Source: Hyphomonadaceae bacterium UKL13-1 | Lineage (GTDB): Bacteria; Pseudomonadota; Alphaproteobacteria; Caulobacterales; Aquidulcibacteraceae | Reading direction: 5' to 3' | DNA: 64,000 nt | NCBI GenBank assembly: GCA_001602435.1 | Contig: CP012156.1 | Location: forward strand, 2,314,001 to 2,378,000 | Translations under genes and position numbers: made by a program | Notes under the pieces: generated by a model | Databases searched by the model: none | What the model saw: only the letters and a program-made list of their open reading frames with translations | What the model was told of the DNA's origin: nothing | Shown here: one piece after another, positions 34,728 to 40,665 of the stretch | Numbering within the stretch: position 1 is the first letter of the stretch | How the letters are laid out: every line of letters begins with the position of its first letter

Positions 34728-34915
34728 TTCCGCAATTTGCTTCCTTCGCTGAGTTCTTAGCCATGGGCGGCTATGCTGGCTTTGTCTGGGGTGCTTGGGG
34801 TCTAAGCGCCGCCGTGATCGCTGGCCTCATCCTCCGCGCTAGGGTGACAGGGCGCAACCAGAAAGCCCGCTTGGAAGCCTTGCGCCAAGAAAAAGACGCG
34901 GGCACAACCTCATGA
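34724..34915 (+). CDS. ccmD: Heme exporter protein CcmD
   Basis: A 63-residue single-pass membrane protein. The N-terminal segment FLAMGGYAGFVWGAWGLSAAV contains the GGYxxFVW pattern of CcmD, and a basic cytoplasmic tail (LRARVTGRNQKARLEALRQE) follows. It assists release of holo-CcmE from the CcmABC complex. Start overlaps ccmC as ATGA and its stop overlaps ccmG as ATGA. The small size and position between ccmC and ccmG make the call firm. Confidence 0.9.
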   Translation: MIPQFASFAEFLAMGGYAGFVWGAWGLSAAVIAGLILRARVTGRNQKARLEALRQEKDAGTTS

Positions 34916-35457
34916 GCGCACAGCCCAAAACCAATCGCCTGATGGCCTTTCTGCCGCTGGCCTTGTTCCTAGCTTTAGCCGGGCTGTTTGCTTGGGCGAT
35001 GTTTGGCCAACGCGTCGACCGCCATGCCAGTGCTTTGATCGGCAAGCCCGTACCGCCCATTATGTTGCCAGATATGGACGGCAAGACCCTCGACCTTACG
35101 AGCTATAAGGGCCGCGCCGTCATTGTGAATGTGTTTGCGTCCTGGTGTGCGCCATGTCGGGTCGAGCACCCCATGCTGCTGCAACTGGCCAAGGATAAGC
35201 GCTTTGTGGTTATCGGCCTTGCTTACCGCGATGACCCCAGCAAGACCCAAGCCTATCTCGACGAATTGGGCGACCCCTATGCGCAAACTGGCATTGATCG
35301 GCAGGGCGCGGCGGGCGTGCAATTGGGCCTAGGCGGCGTGCCAGAGACCTATGTCATCAGTGCCAAGGGCATTGTGCTGACCCGCCACCAAGGGGAAATC
35401 ACCCCGAAAGTGGCAGCTGAATTGGCACAATTGGCGGCGCGAAATTCAACGCCCTAA
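34912..35457 (+). CDS. ccmG: Thiol:disulfide interchange protein CcmG/DsbE
   Basis: Periplasmic membrane-anchored thioredoxin-fold reductase (181 residues) that supplies electrons for apocytochrome c/CcmH reduction. Hydrophobic anchor FLPLALFLALAGLFAWAMF, then the redox motif FASWCAPCRVEHP with CAPC, and the cis-Pro loop region GVPETYVI. The Trp-Cys-Ala-Pro-Cys followed by E-H-P is specific for CcmG. Starts ATGA-overlapping ccmD. The ccmCDG group is 22 kb from ccmAB. Confidence 0.93.
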   Translation: MSAQPKTNRLMAFLPLALFLALAGLFAWAMFGQRVDRHASALIGKPVPPIMLPDMDGKTLDLTSYKGRAVIVNVFASWCAPCRVEHPMLLQLAKDKRFVVIGLAYRDDPSKTQAYLDELGDPYAQTGIDRQGAAGVQLGLGGVPETYVISAKGIVLTRHQGEITPKVAAELAQLAARNSTP

Positions 35458-35533
35458 AAGCTGCTGCTTGGCGCGACGGGCCTTCTGAATTTGTTCGTAA
35501 ATCATTAACGCGACGCAGATTAGCCCTGACTTT

Positions 35534-35806
35534 ATGAAAGTTGATCCGCCTCTTTTCCCCCAATCTCTCGGCCAAACCCCTGCTGCGGCGCGCCCGTCTG
35601 CGGATGCGACAGAGGCCCGCAAGGCGTTTGCAGCATTGTTGAGTGCTGCCAATCAGCGCTCGAGCTTACCTCGGACACCAACCACCGATACCCCGCCAGC
35701 GCGGCCTGCTTCTGCTATGAATTCAACGCCTTCGGTCAAGGCAGAAGAGCCAGCACCGCAAAATGGCTTGGCCCGCCCCGGGCGCGTGATCGACATCCGC
35801 GTCTAG
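35534..35806 (+). CDS. Hypothetical protein upstream of the flagellin island
   Basis: A 90-residue protein rich in Ala, Pro, Ser and Thr. It opens MKVDPPLFPQSLGQTP, has ATEARKAFAALLSAANQ near residue 30, and ends LARPGRVIDIRV. No signal peptide, helix bundle or known family is visible. It lies 76 bases after ccmG and just before the AT-rich flagellin promoter zone, so a link to the flagellum is possible but unsupported by sequence. Confidence 0.5.
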   Translation: MKVDPPLFPQSLGQTPAAARPSADATEARKAFAALLSAANQRSSLPRTPTTDTPPARPASAMNSTPSVKAEEPAPQNGLARPGRVIDIRV

Positions 35807-35810
35807 TCAA

Positions 35811-35890
35811 AAAATTTAACTAAAATCCAATTCAAATCTAGTTTAAATCAAAGTCAAAATCACCTCAAATCAAGCTCAAACTTAGCTTAA
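35811..35890. promoter_or_regulatory. AT-rich stretch with repeated TCAAA words
   Basis: An 80-base AT-rich stretch just upstream of the mini-flagellin promoter, with about eight near-regular TCAAA or CAAAT words. Such A-tract phased DNA is often curved or bound by AT-preferring regulators (MucR/H-NS type), but no site can be assigned. No ORF crosses it. Confidence 0.35.
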
Positions 35891-35918
35891 TATCTCCCGA
35901 TTCTGCGGACGGTTTATT

Positions 35919-35935
35919 GGTAACTCATGGGTAAT
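35919..35935 (+). promoter_or_regulatory. Variant flagellin promoter motif (mini-flagellin)
   Basis: GGTAAC at 35919 and GGTAAT at 35930, 11 bases apart. In the three other flagellins that carry the motif the two copies are 25 apart. The block ATTGGTAACTCATGGGTAA aligns with ATTCATAACCCATGGGTAA upstream of the last flagellin. A GATTC (CcrM site) lies just upstream at 35899-35903. The second copy is 71 bases before the ATG, matching the 71-74 in the other genes. Confidence 0.5.
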
Positions 35936-35958
35936 GTTGCCCTCGGTTACAACAACCA

Positions 35959-35975
35959 AGCGCCTAAATGGCGTT
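35959..35975 (+). promoter_or_regulatory. Predicted leader hairpin (mini-flagellin)
   Basis: Six-base stem 35959-35964 with 35970-35975 (one G-U pair) and loop TAAAT, ending 25 bases before ATG 36001. Same position and loop style as in the full-length flagellin leaders. Confidence 0.5.
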
Positions 35976-36000
35976 CCACCGCTTGATGAAGGATCATACA

Positions 36001-36375
36001 ATGATTGGCATCAACTCCAGCTTAGGGCCTGTACAGGCCTTACAGCTGCAGGTCGCAGCCCGGAGTGACCCGTCCCAAAAAAGTTCGGACGACACACGCG
36101 CTCGCGACACAGCGTCAGACAAGGGCCAAACGGCCTTTGAGCTTGATCTGACAATGCCTCGAAACCTGCCGGATAAATTGCCCAAAGCCCATCACCTGGA
36201 CTTTCTGACCCAGATGGAAGCGATTGTGGCTGCCAATTCAACGCAGGAAACCACCAGTGACCTATCGACCGATGCTGCCCGCCTACAAGCGCTGCAGATC
36301 CGTCAACAATTGGAGTCATTGCCGCACGGGATAAGTAATCGTGCGTCCCAACTCGCGCTGGCCTTTTTCCGCTAG
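36001..36375 (+). CDS. Mini-flagellin: terminal flagellin segments only
   Basis: A 124-residue protein whose first 23 residues (MIGINSSLGPVQALQLQVAA) align with the flagellin N-terminus (MISVNTNIGAMAAIQNLRST), and whose last 35 (LQALQIRQQLESL, then NRASQLALAFFR) align with the flagellin C-terminus (LQSLQVKQQLGIQ, then ALSLFR). The central D1/D2-like region is missing and replaced by a polar linker. These ends form the D0 coiled-coil core in flagellin. ATG 36001 is preceded by GAAGGATCA, like the other flagellins; an upstream ATG at 35968 is possible. It has the same motif and leader hairpin as its full-length neighbours. Confidence 0.65.
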   Translation: MIGINSSLGPVQALQLQVAARSDPSQKSSDDTRARDTASDKGQTAFELDLTMPRNLPDKLPKAHHLDFLTQMEAIVAANSTQETTSDLSTDAARLQALQIRQQLESLPHGISNRASQLALAFFR

Positions 36376-36527
36376 CCCCGGCTGACCCCACACCCTCTTT
36401 GTATGCGTGCCTTCGAGAGTTTCACCACGCCGACCCTGTGTCGGTGTGCATGGGGGCGGCTGTCCGCACCCATGGGCTGAGCGAAGTTCCTCACCAACAG
36501 GGCCATAGCGCCCGTTTCAGCAACGCG

Positions 36528-36540
36528 TGACTTAAAGTCA
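36528..36540 (+). promoter_or_regulatory. Predicted leader hairpin (flagellin 1)
   Basis: TGAC / GTCA four-base stem with loop TTAAA, ending 29 bases before ATG 36570. It is the weakest of the five leader hairpins but has the same place and loop. No GGTAAC element precedes this gene within the 194-base gap. Confidence 0.4.
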
Positions 36541-36569
36541 AACCAATTGCTAAATGCAAGGAGATCACA

Positions 36570-37394
36570 ATGATCAGTGTCAACACCAATATTGGCGCCA
36601 TGGCCGCCGTTCAAAACCTCAACAGAACCGGCCTCGAACTCCAACAATCGCAGTCCGCCATCTCAACCGGCAAAAAGGTCGCCAATGTCCGCGACAACGG
36701 GGCAGTCTGGGTGATTGCCAACAAAATGAGCACAGACGTGGAATCCTATAGCCGCGTGCGTGAATCGAACGAGCGCGCCACGGCTATTCTCGATACCGGC
36801 ATTGCAGCTGGCGAAGGGATCATGGAATTGCTCAACGAGATGAAAGCCAAGGCTTTGGCCGCAACCCAAACCGGCCTCTCTGCCGGTTCCCAGGCTGCCC
36901 TAGCGGCCGACTTTGCCCAATTGCGCGATCAAATCACAACTGTCGTGGCCAATGCCGCCTTTGACGGCACCAATATGGTGAAGGCAACACCCGACAGCGC
37001 CATTGCGTTGGGGGACTCGGCCGGGGCGAACAATATCACGATTGCGGGCGCAAACCTAAGCTTGGGCGGTGGGGTTGTGACCGTCACCGGGACTTCGGCG
37101 GTCGATAATACGACCAATGCCGCAGCCGCCCTAACGGCAGTCAATAACTCAATCACCGCATTGGGTACACAATTGGCGACCTGGGGTGCTGGGGCAAAGC
37201 GGATGCAAGTTCATCGTGACTTTGTTGGCAAGCTTCAAGACGCGTTGAACACCGGTATTGGTTCGCTGGTTGATGCCGACTTGTCGGCTGAAAGCGCCAA
37301 ATTGCAATCCTTGCAAGTGAAACAGCAATTGGGCATCCAAGCCCTGTCCATCGCAAACTCAGGCACGCAGACGGCGTTGTCGCTCTTTCGTTAA
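36570..37394 (+). CDS. Flagellin 1
   Basis: Filament subunit of 274 residues. N-terminal D0/D1: MISVNTNIGAMAAVQNLNR, then ISTGKKVANVRDNGAVW and YSRVRESNERATAILDTGIA. C-terminal D1/D0: DADLSAESAKLQSLQVKQQL, then ANSGTQTALSLFR. The middle is a short variable insert (VVTVTGTSAVDN), as in Caulobacter-type flagellins. GCAAGGAGATCACA precedes ATG 36570. Of the full-length copies, this one alone lacks the upstream GGTAAC/GATTC element, so it may be differently controlled. Followed by a strong terminator. Confidence 0.93.
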   Translation: MISVNTNIGAMAAVQNLNRTGLELQQSQSAISTGKKVANVRDNGAVWVIANKMSTDVESYSRVRESNERATAILDTGIAAGEGIMELLNEMKAKALAATQTGLSAGSQAALAADFAQLRDQITTVVANAAFDGTNMVKATPDSAIALGDSAGANNITIAGANLSLGGGVVTVTGTSAVDNTTNAAAALTAVNNSITALGTQLATWGAGAKRMQVHRDFVGKLQDALNTGIGSLVDADLSAESAKLQSLQVKQQLGIQALSIANSGTQTALSLFR

Positions 37395-37429
37395 AGCCGC
37401 GCCTTTGACTGATTGAGCGCCCACTATCG

Positions 37430-37468
37430 CCCGGATGATTGCCTCGCAATCGTCCGGGTTTTTCTTTT
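37430..37468 (+). terminator. Rho-independent terminator after flagellin 1
   Basis: Perfect 13-base arms (CCCGGATGATTGC with GCAATCGTCCGGG, allowing one G-U) around CTC, followed by TTTTTCTTTT. Confidence 0.9.
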
Positions 37469-37520
37469 GAATCAGAAGAATAGATCAAGTTTAATTGTGA
37501 ATCGGCAAATTCTACCTATT

Positions 37521-37551
37521 GGTAACAAAGGATTCACTACCCTTTGGTAAC
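37521..37551 (+). promoter_or_regulatory. Flagellin promoter element with GATTC (flagellin 2)
   Basis: GGTAAC (37521) - N4 - GATTC (37531-37535) - N10 - GGTAAC (37546). The two GGTAAC copies start 25 bases apart, and GATTC matches the GANTC site methylated by CcrM. The second copy begins 74 bases before the ATG. Confidence 0.6.
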
Positions 37552-37575
37552 ATGGCCCTAGTCAAAATGACGCAA

Positions 37576-37591
37576 GCGGCGAACCAGCCGC
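37576..37591 (+). promoter_or_regulatory. Predicted leader hairpin (flagellin 2)
   Basis: GCGGC / GCCGC five-base stem with loop GAACCA, ending 28 bases before ATG 37620. Confidence 0.5.
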
Positions 37592-37619
37592 CAAGAATGC
37601 AAAATGCAAGGGGATCACA

Positions 37620-38444
37620 ATGGTCACGGTCAATACCAATAAGGGTGCGATGGCTGCTATCCAAGATCTGCGCGTGGTGGGGCAGTCGATGGCAAAGTCA
37701 CAAGCCGCTATCGCTACCGGCAGCAAAATCTCTACCGTTCAAGGCTCGGCATCTAGCTGGGTTCTCGCAAAACACACCTCCAGCGATGTTTCGGCCTATA
37801 ATCGCGTTCGCGAGTCGATTGATCGCGCTTCAGCCACGCTGGATACCGCCATGGCAGCAGGGGCAGCCATTATGGACCTGCTCGATCAGATGAAATCAAA
37901 GGCAATCGCGGGAACTCAAACGAACAATTCTGCTGCCGTTCAGGCCGCACTATCTGCAGATTACATCAGTTTACGACAACAAATTGGTCTGGTCGTTGCC
38001 AATGCGCAATTCGATGGATCCAACATGCTTGGACCCAGCCCAGCCAGCGCCAGCGCGCTTGGCGATGCGGACGGCAACAACAGCATCACGATTGCGGGGG
38101 CTGATCTGTCTTATGGCACGGCCGTCATGCAAATCACGTCCTTTTCTCACTTATCCGCACCCAACAACGCGTCAACGGCGCTAGGGCTCGTCAATGGGAC
38201 CATCACGACCCTCGGCAATCAAATGGCGACCTGGGCAGCTGGCGCCAAGCGGTTGGAAACCCATCGCGAACTGACGACCAAAATTCAGATGGCGTTGGAC
38301 ACAAGCTTTGCCTCTCTCAATGATGCGGACCTTTCAACCGAAAGCGCCAAGCTGAAAGCCGCTCAAATGCGCGAGCAATTAGCAACTCAAGCTTTCTCGG
38401 TTGCCAATGCCACGACACGATCAGCCCTCTCGCTCTTCCCTTGA
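37620..38444 (+). CDS. Flagellin 2, divergent copy
   Basis: A 274-residue flagellin that differs from its neighbours. It opens MVTVNTNKGAMAAIQDLRVV; the usual SAKDNGAIWTIANKM is replaced by VQGSASSWVLAKHTSSD, and the end is SALSLFP, with Pro in place of the usual final Arg. The D1 segments YNRVRESIDRASATLDTAMA and DADLSTESAKLKAAQMREQL are intact, so it should still assemble. Same leader (GCAAGGGGATCACA) and promoter element as flagellins 3 and 4. May form a distinct part of the filament. Confidence 0.9.
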   Translation: MVTVNTNKGAMAAIQDLRVVGQSMAKSQAAIATGSKISTVQGSASSWVLAKHTSSDVSAYNRVRESIDRASATLDTAMAAGAAIMDLLDQMKSKAIAGTQTNNSAAVQAALSADYISLRQQIGLVVANAQFDGSNMLGPSPASASALGDADGNNSITIAGADLSYGTAVMQITSFSHLSAPNNASTALGLVNGTITTLGNQMATWAAGAKRLETHRELTTKIQMALDTSFASLNDADLSTESAKLKAAQMREQLATQAFSVANATTRSALSLFP

Positions 38445-38474
38445 TCCAAGTCAATTCCAAGTCAAAACGCATGG

Positions 38475-38510
38475 ATCGGCCGGTAAGTTTCTTACTGGCC
38501 GATTTACGTT
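38475..38510 (+). terminator. Probable terminator after flagellin 2
   Basis: Arms ATCGGCCGGTAAG and CTTACTGGCCGAT (one G-U pair), TTT loop, followed by TTACGTT. The T-tract is short. Confidence 0.7.
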
Positions 38511-38563
38511 GCAGAATTCTAAATATAAAATAAATACAGATAGATATGTATTTTGTTACTTTT

Positions 38564-38594
38564 GGTAACGTACGATTCATAACCCTCTGGTAAT
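38564..38594 (+). promoter_or_regulatory. Flagellin promoter element with GATTC (flagellin 3)
   Basis: GGTAAC (38564) - N4 - GATTC (38574-38578) - N10 - GGTAAT (38589). Same spacing as for flagellins 2 and 4. The second copy begins 71 bases before the ATG. Confidence 0.6.
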
Positions 38595-38616
38595 GTCATT
38601 TTTGTCACAAAGACAC

Positions 38617-38633
38617 GGCGGCAAAACGTCGCC
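38617..38633 (+). promoter_or_regulatory. Predicted leader hairpin (flagellin 3)
   Basis: GGCGGC / GTCGCC six-base stem (one G-U pair) with loop AAAAC, ending 26 bases before ATG 38660. Confidence 0.5.
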
Positions 38634-38659
38634 CAAATGCAAAAAGCAAAGGGATCAAA

Positions 38660-39484
38660 ATGATCAGCGTCAATACAAATATCGGGGCTATGGCGGCTAT
38701 TCAGAACCTAGCCTCAACCAATCGCGATCTGCAATCCACACAGAATGCGATCTCAACGGGCAAAAAGGTTGCGTCAGCGAAGGACAATGGGGCCATTTGG
38801 ACCATTGCCAATAAAATGACCTCCGACGTCAAAGCCTATGACCGCGTTCGGGAATCCAATGAGCGCGCCGGGGCAATCCTCGATACCGGCATCGCGGCTG
38901 GCGAGGCCATCATGGAATTGCTCAATGAAATGAAGGGCAAGGCCTTGGCTGCTTCTCAAGCAGGTCTCTCAACGGGCTCACAAGCGGCACTGGCAGCAGA
39001 CTTTGCCCAATTGCGCGATCAGATCACAAACGTGGTTGCAAACGCTTCCTTCGACGGGGCAAATATGGTCGCCGCAACACCCGCATCCGCCATTTCCTTG
39101 GGTGATGCGAATGGCACCAACAATATCACCGTTGCAGGGGTGAGTTTGGCCTTGGGGAGCACGACCATTACGGTCACGGCAACCTCAGCGGCCGATACAG
39201 CGGCAAACGCGTCAACTGCCTTGGGTCTCGTCAACACGTCCATTACCAACCTCGGCACGCAATTGGCGACTTGGGGTGCAGGTGCCAAGCGCTTGGATGT
39301 GCATCGTGACTTTGTTTCCAAGCTGTCCGATGCCCTCAACACCGGGATCGGTGGGATCACCGACGCTGACCTCAGCAAGGAAAGTGCGAAACTGCAATCC
39401 TTGCAAGTCAAACAACAGCTGGGCATCCAGGCATTGTCGATTGCCAATAGTTCTGCCCAGTCCGCGCTTTCACTCTTCCGCTAA
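38660..39484 (+). CDS. Flagellin 3
   Basis: A 274-residue filament subunit. N-terminal D0/D1: MISVNTNIGAMAAIQNLAST, then ISTGKKVASAKDNGAIW and YDRVRESNERAGAILDTGIA. C-terminal: DADLSKESAKLQSLQVKQQL and ANSSAQSALSLFR. Very similar to flagellin 4 (39763), including its terminator, which suggests a recent duplication of gene plus flanks. SD GCAAAGGGATCAAA precedes ATG. Role: extracellular filament; secreted through the flagellar export channel without a cleaved signal peptide. Confidence 0.94.
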   Translation: MISVNTNIGAMAAIQNLASTNRDLQSTQNAISTGKKVASAKDNGAIWTIANKMTSDVKAYDRVRESNERAGAILDTGIAAGEAIMELLNEMKGKALAASQAGLSTGSQAALAADFAQLRDQITNVVANASFDGANMVAATPASAISLGDANGTNNITVAGVSLALGSTTITVTATSAADTAANASTALGLVNTSITNLGTQLATWGAGAKRLDVHRDFVSKLSDALNTGIGGITDADLSKESAKLQSLQVKQQLGIQALSIANSSAQSALSLFR

Positions 39485-39523
39485 GAGAAGAGATTTAAGA
39501 AGAAAAATCCCATTCGAAACCTT

Positions 39524-39555
39524 GGCCCGGACGGCAACGTCCGGGCCTTTTTTTG
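39524..39555 (+). terminator. Rho-independent terminator after flagellin 3
   Basis: GGCCCGGACG / CGTCCGGGCC ten-base arms, GCAA loop, then TTTTTTT. The stem is identical to that after flagellin 4. Confidence 0.92.
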
Positions 39556-39665
39556 TTTGAAACAGGTGGCCAAGCGGCGACATCAGAAACCGAAATCCCA
39601 CTTAAATCAAATCAAAAACAATGGCTTGATGATGTTAATATGAATGTCTGCATTTTATTCTTCTA

Positions 39666-39696
39666 GGTAACTTCTGATTCATAACCCATGGGTAAC
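39666..39696 (+). promoter_or_regulatory. Flagellin promoter element with GATTC (flagellin 4)
   Basis: GGTAAC (39666) - N4 - GATTC (39676-39680) - N10 - GGTAAC (39691). The second copy begins 72 bases before the ATG. Confidence 0.6.
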
Positions 39697-39717
39697 TTGA
39701 CCTAGTCAAAAGGACGC

Positions 39718-39736
39718 GGGCGACAAAATGTTGCCC
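39718..39736 (+). promoter_or_regulatory. Predicted leader hairpin (flagellin 4)
   Basis: GGGCGAC / GTTGCCC seven-base stem (one G-U pair) with loop AAAAT, ending 26 bases before ATG 39763. The longest stem of the five. Confidence 0.55.
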
Positions 39737-39762
39737 AATCTGCAAAATGCAAGGGGATCACA

Positions 39763-40590
39763 ATGATCAGCGTAAATACCAATATCGGGGCCATGGCGGC
39801 CATTCAGAATCTGCGCAGCACGAATTCTGACATGCAAACCACTCAAAATGCGATTTCGACCGGCAGGAAGGTGGACTCGGCCAAGGACAATGGTGCCGTC
39901 TGGACCATCGCAAACAAGATGAGATCGGATGTTAAGGCTTATGACCGAGTCCGAGAATCTAATGAGCGCGCCGGAGCTATTCTTGATACCGCCATTTCAG
40001 CCACTGAAGCCATTATGGAATTGCTCAATGAAATGAAGGGTAAGGCTTTGGCCGCAACCCAGCCAGGCCTTTCAACGGCTTCACAAGGCGCGCTCAACGC
40101 AGACTTCATCCAGCTGCGCGACCAGATCACCAATATTATTGCCAATGCGTCCTTTGATGGCACCAATATGGTCGGTGCAACGCCAGCTTCGGCGATCTCG
40201 CTGGGTGATGCGGCTGGGGCCAACAGCATTACGGTTGCCGGAGCTAACATGAGCTTGGGCGGTGCGGTGGTAACCGTTACGGGGACGTCCGACGTAAGCA
40301 GCGTGGCAAACGCCACCGCCGCACTGACCTTGGTCAACGCCTCGATCACCAATGTCGGCACACAATTGGCGACATGGGGTGCAGGCGCGAAGCGCTTTGA
40401 AGTTCACCGAGACTTTGTCAGCAAACTGCAGGATGCGCTTAACATCGGGATCGGGGCCATTACCGACGCAGATTTGAGCAAGGAAAGTGCTAGACTTCAA
40501 TCTCTGCAAGTCAAGCAACAACTAGGCATTCAGGCGCTGTCTATTGCCAATAGTTCCGGTCAGGCCGCGCTCTCTTTATTCCGCAACTAA
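39763..40590 (+). CDS. Flagellin 4
   Basis: A 275-residue flagellin. It opens MISVNTNIGAMAAIQNLRST and carries ISTGRKVDSAKDNGAVW, YDRVRESNERAGAILDTAIS and DADLSKESARLQSLQVKQQL; it ends AALSLFRN, one residue longer than the others. The variable middle (VVTVTGTSDVSSV) is close to that of flagellin 1. Leader GCAAGGGGATCACA, promoter element and hairpin as in flagellins 2 and 3. Last gene of the flagellin island, closed by a bidirectional terminator. Confidence 0.94.
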   Translation: MISVNTNIGAMAAIQNLRSTNSDMQTTQNAISTGRKVDSAKDNGAVWTIANKMRSDVKAYDRVRESNERAGAILDTAISATEAIMELLNEMKGKALAATQPGLSTASQGALNADFIQLRDQITNIIANASFDGTNMVGATPASAISLGDAAGANSITVAGANMSLGGAVVTVTGTSDVSSVANATAALTLVNASITNVGTQLATWGAGAKRFEVHRDFVSKLQDALNIGIGAITDADLSKESARLQSLQVKQQLGIQALSIANSSGQAALSLFRN

Positions 40591-40608
40591 TTCATTCGTC
40601 CCTGAAAC

Positions 40609-40645
40609 AAAAAAGGCCCGGACGGCGACGTCCGGGCCTATCTTT
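40609..40645. terminator. Bidirectional terminator between flagellin 4 and the acyl-CoA dehydrogenase
   Basis: GGCCCGGACG / CGTCCGGGCC arms at 40615-40638 with a GCGA loop. It is flanked by AAAAAA on the left and TATCTTT on the right, so it can stop both converging transcripts. Stem matches that after flagellin 3. Confidence 0.88.
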
Positions 40646-40665
40646 ATCTGGTTTTACTGAAGCGC

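Noticed and set aside
34247-34915. A 222-residue frame overlapping ccmC
   Set aside because: Only its last 63 residues are real (ccmD); the rest is the shadow of ccmC.
35446-35520. Short minus-strand frame (MIYEQIQKARRAKQQLLGR) after ccmG
   Set aside because: Only about 19 residues from the ATG; no ribosome site or known family; the longer frame reads through non-protein-like sequence.
36400-36569. Sigma-54 promoter before flagellin 1 or the mini-flagellin
   Set aside because: No GG-N10-GC pattern with acceptable flanks in either leader.
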